The notes under the pieces: model-generated
Told to the model about the DNA's origin: nothing
Seen by the model: the letters and a program-made list of their open reading frames with translations, nothing else
The model's database searches: none
Shown here: one piece after another, positions 31,963 through 39,868 of the stretch
How positions within the stretch are numbered: the first letter of the stretch is position 1
Layout: every line of letters begins with the position of its first letter
From: Ruixingdingia sedimenti
GTDB lineage: Bacteria; Pseudomonadota; Alphaproteobacteria; Rhodobacterales; Rhodobacteraceae
Length of the DNA: 62,180 nucleotides
NCBI RefSeq assembly: GCF_031432425.1
Contig: NZ_JAVKPH010000023.1
Coordinates: forward strand, 1-62,180
Direction: 5' to 3'
Made by a program: the position numbers and the translations under genes

Positions 31963-32963
31963 CGCAGCGCCTCCGGCAGGGATTCCAGAAAGGCCGTCAC
32001 GAACTCCGCCGCGAGCGGCGGCACAATCGCATTGCCGTAGCCCCTGAGCAGCCCCATGCGGCCGGGTATCCCATCAGCCAGCGGGAATGTTCCGGGCTCA
32101 ACCGGTCGCCAGCGTTCGTCCCGGCAAAGGAGCCAGTCCGGATCTCGCCAGACGCCGTCCGTCGCGCCGGTCCCCGTGGGATTGACGAGGGGTCCGTCCT
32201 GACCAGCAGCGCCACCGTCCTGCGGCTGGCATCGGTATTGCCGGCCGCATTGTACCTGTCCGTGGCCGGAGACCCGGCCATCGGCGTCGGCCATCCCGCC
32301 AGCCAGACCTGGCGGCCCAGCAGCGCGTTGATCGGCACGCCCGGGCATTCCGCGCCATCCTTGTAATCGCGCGCCGAGGCGGTGGCCCAGCCCGCCATGG
32401 TTTGACCCAAGGGCGACGGCGCCGAAGAACAGCCGCTGCCGGATATGCGGGGCGCCGATGCCCGCAGCCGGCAGATCGGCCGCCGCGACGGCGTAAGATG
32501 CCGCCTCCAGGTCAGCCGCCACAGCGTCGAACCACGCCCAGCCAGCCGCACTTTCAGCCTGTGGTCCAGCCGTTCGGCCAGATGGTCCGAGCACTGCCGC
32601 ACTGGCGACCTGCTCGCCGAAGACGAGGCCGGGACGACAGGCGGCGACGAGGCGCAGGAAAGCGGGGGCGAGATGGCGGTCATCGTCCTGTCCCTTGCGT
32701 TGCCCGGCCTGACTGAAGGGCTGGCAGGGCGGCGAGCCGGTCCAGATCGGCCGGTCCTCGGCCACGCCGGCAAGGCGCAGCGCATGGGGCCAGCCGCCGA
32801 TTCCGGCGAAGAAATGGCATTGTGTGAAGTCGCGAAGGTCGCCGGGCTCCACCTCGAGGATCGACCGCTCGTCCACCACGCCGTCCGGCAGGTGACCAGC
32901 GGCGATCAACTCCCGCAGCCAGGCGCAGGCCGCCGGATCGGCATCGTTGTAATAGACGGCCAT
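31959..32963 (-). CDS. DNA (cytosine-5) methyltransferase
   Basis: A 334-aa protein with C5-methyltransferase motifs: FFAGIGGWPHALRLAG (motif I, SAM binding, about 51-66), GSPPCQPFSQAG with catalytic Cys80 (motif IV), FGEQVAS replacing the usual ENV (motif VI region), GAPHIRQRLFF (motif VIII) and GYGNAIVPPLAAEF (motif X). The region between VIII and X, where target recognition lies, is Gly-rich. It would methylate cytosine in phage DNA to evade restriction. It starts one base inside the stop of the ParB-methylase gene (TGATG). A second long frame overlaps it on the same strand. Confidence 0.87.
   Translation of the reverse strand: MAVYYNDADPAACAWLRELIAAGHLPDGVVDERSILEVEPGDLRDFTQCHFFAGIGGWPHALRLAGVAEDRPIWTGSPPCQPFSQAGQRKGQDDDRHLAPAFLRLVAACRPGLVFGEQVASAAVLGPSGRTAGPQAESAAGWAWFDAVAADLEAASYAVAAADLPAAGIGAPHIRQRLFFGAVALGSNHGGLGHRLGARLQGWRGMPGRADQRAAGPPGLAGGMADADGRVSGHGQVQCGRQYRCQPQDGGAAGQDGPLVNPTGTGATDGVWRDPDWLLCRDERWRPVEPGTFPLADGIPGRMGLLRGYGNAIVPPLAAEFVTAFLESLPEALR
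31997..32785 (-). CDS. Overlapping frame resembling phage 'SRWLMGYP' proteins
   Basis: A 262-codon open frame inside the C5-methyltransferase gene on the same strand, shifted by one. Its conceptual product contains RLAGRGSTLWRLTWRRHLTPSRRPIC, RLRASAPRISGSG, ARDYKDGAECPGVPINALLGRQ, GWPTPMAGSPATDRYNAAGN and SPEHSRWLMGYPAAW. I recognise this order of motifs from stand-alone phage proteins annotated as DNA methylase-associated or hypothetical. Either it is a real overprinted gene, or those stand-alone proteins derive from frameshifted methylases. The 5' part before about residue 65 looks non-coding, so the true start is uncertain. Confidence 0.35.
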   Translation of the reverse strand: MRCALPAWPRTGRSGPARRPASPSVRPGNARDRTMTAISPPLSCASSPPVVPASSSASRSPVRQCSDHLAERLDHRLKVRLAGRGSTLWRLTWRRHLTPSRRPICRLRASAPRISGSGCSSAPSPLGQTMAGWATASARDYKDGAECPGVPINALLGRQVWLAGWPTPMAGSPATDRYNAAGNTDASRRTVALLVRTDPSSIPRGPARRTASGEIRTGSFAGTNAGDRLSPEHSRWLMGYPAAWGCSGATAMRLCRRSRRSS

Positions 32964-34294
32964 CAGGCGGCAGCGTCGGCATCTGAGGCGACGGTCTCGC
33001 CCAGCCGTTTGGCTTTCACCTGCGCGAAGGTCCGGCCATCGCCATCGAGGATCGCGTCACGCCCGGTCTCGGCCTGCCAGCGCTCCACGGCGACATCGAC
33101 ATAGGCCGGGCTGATTTCCATCGCGAAGACGCGGCGGCCATTGGCCTCGCCCGCCATGATCTGCGAGCCGGAGCCCGAGAACGGCTCATAGCAAAGCCCA
33201 CCCCGCACCACATGCTGGCGCATCGGGATCCCGAAGGCGTCGAGCGGTTTCGGCGTCGGGTGGTCGGGCCGATCGTCCTTGGCGAAGCTGGGCAGCGCCC
33301 ATGTGGACGGCAGGGTTTCCTCGGCCACTTTCGGCGGTCGGTTGGGGCGGCGCCAGCCCATGAAACAGGGCTCATGCTTCCAGAGGTAGTGAGACCGGGT
33401 CAGCACGCCGCGGTCCTTTACCCAGATGATCTGCTGATGGACGAAGGCCCCCGCCTTTTCCCAGCAGGCTTCCAGCATCGCCTGGCGGCGGGAGGCGTGC
33501 CAGCAGTACCAGGCCGCATCCTCGGTGATTGCCTCGGCCACAGCGGCGGCAATGAACCCGTCATAGAGTTCGGCCCCCTGCGAACTGTCGTCCCAGGTGA
33601 CGCCATAGGACTGCGACCAGTCTTTATTCCGTGTCGGGTGGTTCGAGCCGTCGTAGTCCACCAGATACGGCGGGTCGGTCGCGAACAGGATCGCGCGCTC
33701 GCCGTTCATCAGGCGGCGCACGTCATCGTGGTTCGTGCTGTCGCCGCAGAGCAGGCGATGGTCGCCGAGGATCCACAGATCGCCCGTGCGCGAGGCCGGA
33801 TTGCGCGGCGGCTCGGGGATGGTCACCGGCGGCATAGAGCCCCCGGCGCCACCTTCTTCTTCCCCGCCCCCCTCCGGCACGAAGGCCAAGAGCTTGTCCA
33901 ACTCACCGTCGGAGAAGCCGACCAGCGACAAGTCGAAATCCTCGGCCAGCAGGTCGTTCAACTCGGCCGACAGCAGCGCCTCGTCCCACGGCGATTCCGC
34001 GAGCCGGTTATCCGCAATCCGGTAAGCCCGGCGCTGCGCCTCGGTCAGGTGTCCGAGCACGATCACCGGCGCTTCCGTCAGCCCGAGCTGTGTCGCGGCC
34101 AGCACCCGGCCGTGGCCCGCGATCAGCTCGCCGTCCTCGCCAACGAGGCAGGGCACGGTCCAGCCGAACTCGGCCATGCTGGCGGCGATCTTCGCGACCT
34201 GGTCCGCACCATGCAGCTTGGCGTTCTTCGCGTAGGGCTGCAGGCGCGCAAGCGGCCAGGACTCGATCCGCTCGGGGGCGAAGGCGAGGGTCAT
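32963..34294 (-). CDS. ParB-domain DNA methyltransferase (N6-adenine/N4-cytosine)
   Basis: A 443-aa protein. Residues about 8-120 form a ParB/Srx nuclease-like domain (LQPYAKNAKLHGADQVAKIAASMAEFGWTVP, LIAGHGRVLAATQLGL, RAYRIADNRLAE). The rest is a DNA methylase: FATDPPYLVDYDG (motif IV, DPPY, usual for N6-adenine), a target-recognition stretch, then CYEPFSGSGSQIMAGEANGRRVFAMEI (motif I, SAM). This fusion is common in phages and protects their DNA. The ATG at 34294 has AGAGA at the proper distance; an ATG two codons earlier is too close. Confidence 0.9.
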   Translation of the reverse strand: MTLAFAPERIESWPLARLQPYAKNAKLHGADQVAKIAASMAEFGWTVPCLVGEDGELIAGHGRVLAATQLGLTEAPVIVLGHLTEAQRRAYRIADNRLAESPWDEALLSAELNDLLAEDFDLSLVGFSDGELDKLLAFVPEGGGEEEGGAGGSMPPVTIPEPPRNPASRTGDLWILGDHRLLCGDSTNHDDVRRLMNGERAILFATDPPYLVDYDGSNHPTRNKDWSQSYGVTWDDSSQGAELYDGFIAAAVAEAITEDAAWYCWHASRRQAMLEACWEKAGAFVHQQIIWVKDRGVLTRSHYLWKHEPCFMGWRRPNRPPKVAEETLPSTWALPSFAKDDRPDHPTPKPLDAFGIPMRQHVVRGGLCYEPFSGSGSQIMAGEANGRRVFAMEISPAYVDVAVERWQAETGRDAILDGDGRTFAQVKAKRLGETVASDADAAA

Positions 34295-34717
34295 GAGCAT
34301 GATCTCTTTCGATAGGTTTCTGTCGTCTGCGGTGGATCCCAGGGCGCGGAATCCAGCGGCTTCCGAACTGGACTCCGGAGTCCAGCAGGTATCCACCTGC
34401 GGGGTCCAGCTAGACGTTTGATTTTACGAAGGTTTCAGACGTTTTTGGGTGGACTCTGACCGGGGTGGACTCCCAAAAAAACGGCCCTGACGCTAGCGAA
34501 GTTCCGGGCTTCGCCCGCCAGCATACGATTATTGCCAGGAAGGAACCGCCAACTCGCCGGGGCTGGACCCCGACCGGACTCTCGCTGGATACCGGAAGCC
34601 AGTGGCCCCCTGCCCCGCGCGCTCCTCTCCCGAGCATATCAACTTTCTAGCCCGGGAGAGGGCTTTCTGTCCCTTCGAAAACTGTCCGGCGGACAATTTT
34701 CTATCTGGCGCGAGCGG
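34295..34717 (-). promoter_or_regulatory. Intergenic region with TGGACTC repeats and hairpins
   Basis: A 423-base gap in the leftward operon. It contains a perfect 18-bp palindrome CTGGACTCCGGAGTCCAG (34368-34385); further TGGACTC boxes at 34450 and 34466, TGGACCC at 34564, TGGATCC at 34333, and inverted copies near 34351 and 34403; and a long T-tract on the minus strand (34474-34480) after CG-rich dyads. It also has an inverted repeat CTCTCCCG/CGGGAGAG (34625-34660) and TGTCCGGCGGACA (34683-34695). I see no gene. It probably separates replication from late transcription and holds a promoter, antiterminator or operator sites. Confidence 0.55.
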
Positions 34718-35146
34718 TTACGCGCCACTGGCCAGCGCGATCACCCGCTGCTTCGACAGGTTGCGGTTGAACCGCCGCTTGTTGAGGGTGAGCGCGATCA
34801 CGGCGAGGCCGAATTGCCAGTGCTGATGCGCGGCCGACCGGTGCAGCCCTGCGGACCAGCAGATCTCCTTCCATCGCTCGCCATGGGCTTTCATCCAGAC
34901 GATGCGACCGTCCACTGGCTCGAGGCAGGCAGTCCAGGTCAGCGTTTCCTCCATGCGGCTGATCGCCTGCGGCGAGGGAAGCACGCGCATCGGTTTGGGT
35001 TCCTGCCCGACCTTGTCACCAAAGCTGTGCAAGACCGCAGGCCAGGTGCTGAAGTAACCCTGCCTGCGGGGCTCGGGCAGACGCCTCAGGACGAAGGCGG
35101 CTTCGGCCAGGCGTTCCTCGACCAGCGCGGGGGTCCACACGGTCAT
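34718..35146 (-). CDS. DUF6362-type phage protein
   Basis: A 142-aa protein: WTPALVEERLAEAAFVLRRLPEPRRQGYFSTWPAVL, AISRMEETLTWTACLEPVDGRIVWMKAHGERWKEICWSAGLHRSAAHQHWQFGLAVIALTLNKR. The C-terminal half looks like a helix-turn-helix. I associate it with DUF6362, conserved in Rhodobacteraceae phages between RuvC-like and methylase or terminase genes. It may be a late-gene regulator or an Rus-type functional substitute. The start is set by ATGA overlap with the upstream gene. Confidence 0.75.
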   Translation of the reverse strand: MTVWTPALVEERLAEAAFVLRRLPEPRRQGYFSTWPAVLHSFGDKVGQEPKPMRVLPSPQAISRMEETLTWTACLEPVDGRIVWMKAHGERWKEICWSAGLHRSAAHQHWQFGLAVIALTLNKRRFNRNLSKQRVIALASGA

Positions 35147-35349
35147 CGCTGCACCTCCCGCCCGCTGGTGGCCGGGCCATAAAGCTTCTCGCCAAGCTGG
35201 CGCACCAGTTCCCGTTCGGGCCAAGTCAGGCGGTGATCGTCGAGGGCGACGGCCAACACGCGCTGTTCGCGCCAGCCATCACGCTTGACCTCATCGGGGT
35301 TCCGACGACGGCCGCCATAGCCTTTCGGCATGAAACGCATCCCGGTCAT
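35143..35349 (-). CDS. Small basic phage protein
   Basis: A 68-aa protein, very basic at the start (MTGMRFMPKGYGGRRRNPDEVKRDGWREQ), then an amphipathic part (VLAVALDDHRLTWPERELVRQLGEKLYGP). It is linked by overlap on both sides, to the RuvC-like and DUF6362 genes. Possibly a nucleic-acid-binding accessory. No family name recognised. Confidence 0.65.
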   Translation of the reverse strand: MTGMRFMPKGYGGRRRNPDEVKRDGWREQRVLAVALDDHRLTWPERELVRQLGEKLYGPATSGREVQR

Positions 35350-35882
35350 CGCAGGCCCCCCTTGGTCTCGAGTGCCCAGAACAGGATCGCGATGGCATCA
35401 GCCTCGTTGTCATCGGCGGGACTGAAGCCCCTTGCCCGGGCGGCGGCAATCATCGCCGCCTTGTCGGCGTTGCCCTTGCCGGTGGCGTGGCGCTTGATCG
35501 TGCCGACCGGGACACCCTCGTAGGGCACGCTGCGCAGTTCCGCCCATGCGGTCAGCGTGGCCATCAGCCCGCCATAGACATGGGCGGCGTCGGTTGCGGC
35601 GTGGCGACGGACCTCTTCGAACCAGATGGATGCGATGGGCCCGGACAGACGATCCAGCTCGCCCAGCCAGTTGGTGAACCGCAGATAGCGCATGCCACCG
35701 CCATCGAAGCGACCGGGAAGGAAGGAGACGGTGCCACTGGTGATCAGCCCATCAAGGCCATGCAGCGCCCACCCCGTCGTGGTGCCGAGGTCGAGGGCCA
35801 ACAGGGTGCGGCCGAACCGGACGGCGGTCGGCAGATCGGGGATGGCCACATGGGGTTGGGTGGCGAAGGTCAGGTCAGCCAT
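35346..35882 (-). CDS. RuvC-like Holliday-junction resolvase
   Basis: A 178-aa protein with RNase H-fold acidic residues in order: LLALDLGTTTGWAL (first Asp), IWFEEVRRHAATDAAHVYGGL (Glu), VPVGTIKRHATGKGNADKAAMI (conserved basic pattern) and DNEADAIAILFWAL (paired Asp). This matches phage RuvC-type nucleases that resolve branched DNA before packaging. The ATG is preceded by GAGGAG. The same frame is open far upstream to an ATG overlapping the primase stop, but that part consists of the repeat region and looks non-coding. Confidence 0.82.
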   Translation of the reverse strand: MADLTFATQPHVAIPDLPTAVRFGRTLLALDLGTTTGWALHGLDGLITSGTVSFLPGRFDGGGMRYLRFTNWLGELDRLSGPIASIWFEEVRRHAATDAAHVYGGLMATLTAWAELRSVPYEGVPVGTIKRHATGKGNADKAAMIAAARARGFSPADDNEADAIAILFWALETKGGLR

Positions 35883-36322
35883 GGGGGGTCTCCTCTTCTG
35901 GTTGGCTGCTCGGTGGAAGGCGACGTCAGATTGGGAACTCGGCGTGATCGGGTCGGGGACAGGCCACGCGCGCGAACCCCCTGGGGGTGGGCGAGGGAGA
36001 ACCCGCCTGCGGCGTTCTCCCCCACCCCCGTAGGGGGTGGTTTCACCCCCGAAACTTGGAACCCGTGTCAAGACACTGACAGAAAACAGGAATTCCAGTT
36101 TCGGGAGGTCGTTTTCGGCTGAACCTGCCGAAACTGGTTGCAGCGTAGCCGTTGCGGCGTCCGCGCAATCCTGCAGGGGCAGTTTCGGAAGCGGGCCCAA
36201 ACTGGTCACAACTGGACCCTGCGTGGTCCTGCGTGAGGATGGCGAGGCAGTTTTGGCGGCGGGGCCAATCTGGTTCAAACTGGTCCCTGCGCATTGCCAC
36301 GCAAAGCATTCGTCGGGGGCGA
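35883..36322 (-). promoter_or_regulatory. Repeat region: tandem GC hairpins and CCGAAACTGG motifs
   Basis: A 440-base gap next to the primase-helicase gene. The left part has three hairpins: ACCCCCTGGGGGT (35976-35988), GGGAGAAC...GTTCTCCC (35995-36021) and CCACCCCC-gta-GGGGGTGG (36022-36040). The right part has eight copies of a CCRAAACTGG-like motif in both orientations: 36095, 36128, 36180, 36197, 36208, 36248, 36265 and 36276. The first two form a perfect 10-bp inverted repeat with a 23-base loop. Iteron-like repeats beside a replication gene suggest a phage origin or operator. No gene seen. Confidence 0.6.
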
Positions 36323-38716
36323 TCATGGCCGTTCCCCCTCCGGATAGACCCAGACATGCGGGTTTTCGACCTCGAGGAGCGCACCGGTCTGCGGCGATTT
36401 GTAATGGGTCGGCAGCACAGCAACGCGGACAGGCGTGACTTCGCCGGTCTCCGGATCGACCTCCTCGCCGCCCGTGGGCATGACCATGCCCTCGACACAG
36501 AGGTAGCCGAAGCGCGAGCGGGAGGGCCCAAGGCCATAGTGGGCAGCGTTGCGAACAAACTTGACGGTGCCCTTGGTGGCCTGCACGCCGATCCGGTCCC
36601 GGATGGCATCCTTGCCGCCCAGACCACCCTTGTTCTCGAAGACCTCGGCAAACTGATTGGCGGTATAAAGTCGCCCCTCGGCCGCCTCCTCGAGCAGGAT
36701 GGAGAGGATCACCTCCTGCTTGCGGACGCGCTCGGCGTCGTATTTCGCGCCAACCTCGGCGCGGACCAGGCGCTCGTTCATCGGGTTGATCTCGACCCAC
36801 TGGCCGCCAACCTTGTCGATCAGCTTCGAGGGCAGCGCGGGGCCATTCCGGAGCTCGATCTCGAGTTTCCGCTCCGGTGCCTCCTCGTCCGGCCGGTGCA
36901 GGATCAGGCCGGAAGTGTAGAAGCCCCGGAGCGCGCTGGCGCCCGAGAGCGCAAGAAACGGGTCCTCCTTTACCTGGTGCTTCGAGAGCTTCTTGGTGTG
37001 GTGGACGAGGATCACGCCGCAGTCCGGGTTGACGTGGTCGCGCAGAACCTCGACCCGGTCCTTGAGGAAGAACATCATCGCGGCGTTGTCGTTTTCGCCG
37101 CCGCCGTCCGGGCCGCCATCGAAAAGGTTGCGGATCGGGTCGATGCAGATGATGTCCGGGCCCGCATCCGGGAAGGCCGCCCGGATGGCGCGCGCCACGC
37201 GCATGCTGCCCTCGGCATCGAGCAGCAGCTTCAGCTTCGGCGTCGCCACGAAGGTCTCGCGCGCGGCGGCCAGAACCCTGGCGGGCAGCGCGATCTGGCT
37301 CAGCCGTTCGCGCAGGTAGTGATACTGGATTTCGGCCTGCAGGTAGAACACCCGCAGCGGGCGTGGCGGGGTGAAGCCAAGGAAGGGCTGACCAGCGGCC
37401 ATGTGAACGAGCCAGCTGATCGTCAGATCGCTCTTGCCGACCTTTGGTGCACCGCCCAGCACCAAAAGTCCGCCCGGCGTCAGCACACGGGGCGCGATGA
37501 TGTCCTCGGGCATCGGGCTGGTATCATCCAGCAGCGCGCCGAGCGTGAAGGTGGGCATTTCACTGGGTGCGGGGGCTGCGCTGTCGAGGCGGACCAGCGG
37601 CGGCCCGTTCTTCTGGACATGCAGATCCCAGAGCCGCTCGGCGTCGCGCTGCAGGCGCTCGATCGGCCAGGAGGGACGCAGCATGGCGGCGTTGTAGCCG
37701 CAGATCGCCTCCCAGCCTTCGTCCTTCGACATCCGGCCTTCGTGAACCAAACGGATGAAATGCCCGATCGCGGCCGATGCACCCTCGAAGCGGGACCAGT
37801 CGTCCTGCCCACCCTCGCGCACCGGGGTCACGAGCACATCGTCGACGCGGGGCTTGTCCGGCGTGGCGAAATCCGGTGCCAGACTGATACCGGGTGCAGG
37901 AGGCATGTCGGCCACAGCCTCGATGAACTCTCCCAGATCCCGCTCGAGGCCCGCGTTCAGTTCGACGATCCGGACCTGCGTCTTGAGGTTGTTCTTGTAA
38001 TAGACAGACCCCGCCACCCGGATCGGCTGGTGGGCCGAGCGGAAATGCATGTCGCCCCCGACCTTGGCGGCAATGTCGCCGCGCAGACGCGTGACGCGGG
38101 CGATGTCGCTGCCCTCGGCGGGCTCGGTGAGTTTCCACCAGACATGGGCCTTGCGCTGCCCCTCGGCCGTGACACCGCCGCTTTCCACGACCATGGTCGG
38201 CGACCCGAGGTGGCGTTCGAGATGGGCGCGCTTGGCGGCGATGTCGCCGCTGTCGATATCCACGACCACGGTCTGCATCTGCAGGATTTCCGCCGCCTTG
38301 GCCTGGCCGACTGCGGCGACCGTGCCGGGAATGACATAGACCGCAGCCCCCTCGCGCGACGCCCATGTGGCGAAGGTGGCCATCTTCCCTGCCGCAGCGG
38401 CATTGGCATCCAGCCAGATGTTGTGCGGACGGCCGTCGATGCCCTGCCCCTTGTCGATGAAACTGCGCACCGGGATCAGCCCGTCGCAGTAGCCGAAGAC
38501 CACCTCCATGAACTGCGTGATCTGCTCGGGGTCGGGCTCATCGCCGAAGACGTCGGTCATCGGAGCCGCGTCGTTGAAATCGCGCCAGGGGTTGAAATGG
38601 ACAAGATTGCCCGTCGATGCGTCGGGCGGGGCGGAGCGGTCTTCGTGATCGGCGGTCATGGACGCATCCTCAAGTGTCTGGGGTGGATCGGGCGGCTCGA
38701 CGGGCGCGTTGCTCAT
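36323..38716 (-). CDS. Primase-helicase (AEP-type primase fused to RepA-like ATPase)
   Basis: A 797-aa protein. Residues about 60-330 resemble an archaeo-eukaryotic-type primase: VVVDIDSGD (metal-binding D-x-D at 153-155), RKAHVWWKLTEP (His191) and RVAGSVYYKNN. Residues about 405-640 form a RecA-like helicase: LLVLGGAPKVGKSDL (Walker A, 421-430), DIICIDPIRNLFDGG (Walker B), ILVHHTKKL (sensor). The C-terminus is a winged-helix-like region. It would prime and unwind phage DNA at the origin, perhaps the repeat region directly downstream. The ATG at 38716 overlaps the upstream stop (ATGA); ATG 38659 is an alternative. Confidence 0.87.
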   Translation of the reverse strand: MSNAPVEPPDPPQTLEDASMTADHEDRSAPPDASTGNLVHFNPWRDFNDAAPMTDVFGDEPDPEQITQFMEVVFGYCDGLIPVRSFIDKGQGIDGRPHNIWLDANAAAAGKMATFATWASREGAAVYVIPGTVAAVGQAKAAEILQMQTVVVDIDSGDIAAKRAHLERHLGSPTMVVESGGVTAEGQRKAHVWWKLTEPAEGSDIARVTRLRGDIAAKVGGDMHFRSAHQPIRVAGSVYYKNNLKTQVRIVELNAGLERDLGEFIEAVADMPPAPGISLAPDFATPDKPRVDDVLVTPVREGGQDDWSRFEGASAAIGHFIRLVHEGRMSKDEGWEAICGYNAAMLRPSWPIERLQRDAERLWDLHVQKNGPPLVRLDSAAPAPSEMPTFTLGALLDDTSPMPEDIIAPRVLTPGGLLVLGGAPKVGKSDLTISWLVHMAAGQPFLGFTPPRPLRVFYLQAEIQYHYLRERLSQIALPARVLAAARETFVATPKLKLLLDAEGSMRVARAIRAAFPDAGPDIICIDPIRNLFDGGPDGGGENDNAAMMFFLKDRVEVLRDHVNPDCGVILVHHTKKLSKHQVKEDPFLALSGASALRGFYTSGLILHRPDEEAPERKLEIELRNGPALPSKLIDKVGGQWVEINPMNERLVRAEVGAKYDAERVRKQEVILSILLEEAAEGRLYTANQFAEVFENKGGLGGKDAIRDRIGVQATKGTVKFVRNAAHYGLGPSRSRFGYLCVEGMVMPTGGEEVDPETGEVTPVRVAVLPTHYKSPQTGALLEVENPHVWVYPEGERP

Positions 38717-39480
38717 CCGGGCAGCCCCCAGCAACGCGCGGCCCATGGGCAGAAGCGGCATTCGAAGAAGTCACGATTGGTGGCGAGGCGGGGAAGCAGC
38801 TCGCCCGCATCGGTCGCCTGCAGAATCCGGACGCCCCGGTCCGACATGCGCTGCGCGAGCCCTGCGTCGAAGGGCACAAGCTCGTGGTGCAGTTCGGCCG
38901 TGTCCTTGTTGATCGCCGTGAACAGCGCCGGATTGGCCGAAATGCCGGGGACCGTCCCTTCCATGTAGGCCTGATAGAGCGCGATCTGCGCGGCATAGAC
39001 CAGCTTGGCGACAGCAACCCCGTCCTTGACGCAGGCCCGCCAGTTCTTGGCGTTCATGGTCTTGCATTCCCAGAGCGCGGGAACGCCGATGCCAAGCGGC
39101 GCAGGTGCCGACGCGATGATCCCGTCGACATGGCCCCGGATGCGGCCGCCCGCGACGGAAAAGCCGAACTGCTCGCCATCGGGCCGATTGCCCTTGCGGG
39201 TGTAGAGGTCGAGCCCGACCGCACGCAGCCAGCGGATCGCCAGATCCTCGAGCTGGTGGCCGATCGCGAAGATCCGCAGCGTCTGGCCGCCGAACTCCGC
39301 GCCTTCGTCCTTGGGCGCGCCCGCGAATTCGAACTGCAAGGCCCGCTCGCAAGCATGACCCAGCCGGGATGCGCCGAGATAGGTTCGGGGCGGCGTGGCC
39401 TCGCGCTCGGCGATCAGCGCGGCATCGATTGCGGCGTTGACGCGTTCGGCGATGCCGGGGCGGCGGTTATAGTCCAGCAT
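38713..39480 (-). CDS. Cas4/RecB-like PD-(D/E)xK exonuclease
   Basis: A 255-aa protein: YLGASRLGHACERALQFEF (first conserved Cys), AIGHQLEDLAIRWL, GRIRGHVDGII (catalytic Asp), LWECKTMNAKNWRA (ExK), KLVYAAQIALYQAYM (QxxxY motif), and C-terminal CRFCPWAARCW, which with the first Cys can hold a 4Fe-4S cluster. This is the Cas4/AddB-nuclease layout used by phages in recombination. The ATG at 39480 has GGGGAGGG upstream. It acts with the Sak4-like protein upstream, not with CRISPR, which is absent. Confidence 0.85.
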   Translation of the reverse strand: MLDYNRRPGIAERVNAAIDAALIAEREATPPRTYLGASRLGHACERALQFEFAGAPKDEGAEFGGQTLRIFAIGHQLEDLAIRWLRAVGLDLYTRKGNRPDGEQFGFSVAGGRIRGHVDGIIASAPAPLGIGVPALWECKTMNAKNWRACVKDGVAVAKLVYAAQIALYQAYMEGTVPGISANPALFTAINKDTAELHHELVPFDAGLAQRMSDRGVRILQATDAGELLPRLATNRDFFECRFCPWAARCWGLPG

Positions 39481-39868
39481 GCGAACCCTCCCCATAGCTG
39501 CGGTGAGCGAGCCCGTGGCAGGTCGAGCAGAGCCATTCGACGGCAAGCGGCTTGGAATAGTCGTGATGATGTGCTTCGAGATCGGTCACGCAGTGGCAGC
39601 GCTGGCACCAGATCGGCACGATGATCCGGCATGACTTGACGGCACGCCCGACGATGCGGTGGGCGCGATCTTTCTCGGTGTGGCGCGCCCGATAGCGGCG
39701 CTGCGCCTCCCGGTGTTTTTCAGGATCCCTGAAATTCCGTGCGTAGGCGCGTTGGTATTCTCGACGGCAGTCGCGACACCAGCTTTGCAGGCCATCAGGG
39801 CTGCGGCGACGAAGGCCGAACTCGCATGCGTTGCGCGCGAAGCCGCACTTTGAACAGACCTTGGTCAA
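39467..39868 (-). CDS. Zinc-finger HNH-like protein, TTG start
   Basis: A 133-aa protein. N-terminal CSKCGFARNACEFGLRRRSPDGLQSWCRDCRREYQRAYAR binds zinc through two CxxC pairs. C-terminal WCQRCHCVTDLEAHHHDYSKPLAVEWLCSTCHGLAHR combines a second zinc site with an HNH-like HHH motif. It may be an HNH nuclease or recombination-endonuclease-like protein. Start: the only good candidate is TTG at 39868, whose TTGA overlaps the upstream stop just as ATGA does elsewhere in this operon. No ATG is available at the N-terminus. Confidence 0.72.
   Translation of the reverse strand: MTKVCSKCGFARNACEFGLRRRSPDGLQSWCRDCRREYQRAYARNFRDPEKHREAQRRYRARHTEKDRAHRIVGRAVKSCRIIVPIWCQRCHCVTDLEAHHHDYSKPLAVEWLCSTCHGLAHRSYGEGSHAGL

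Noticed and set aside
35883..36326. N-terminal extension of the RuvC-like gene to an ATG overlapping the primase stop
   Set aside because: The frame is open, but the residues come from iteron-like repeats and hairpins, while a good ribosome-binding site and the conserved fold begin at 35882.
36152..38968. A 938-codon rightward frame opposite the primase-helicase
   Set aside because: No domain recognised; residues mirror the primase gene, which has Walker motifs and a primase core.
38713..39480. Cas4-like gene as part of a CRISPR-Cas locus
   Set aside because: No repeats, spacers or other cas genes in the window; neighbours are phage replication genes.
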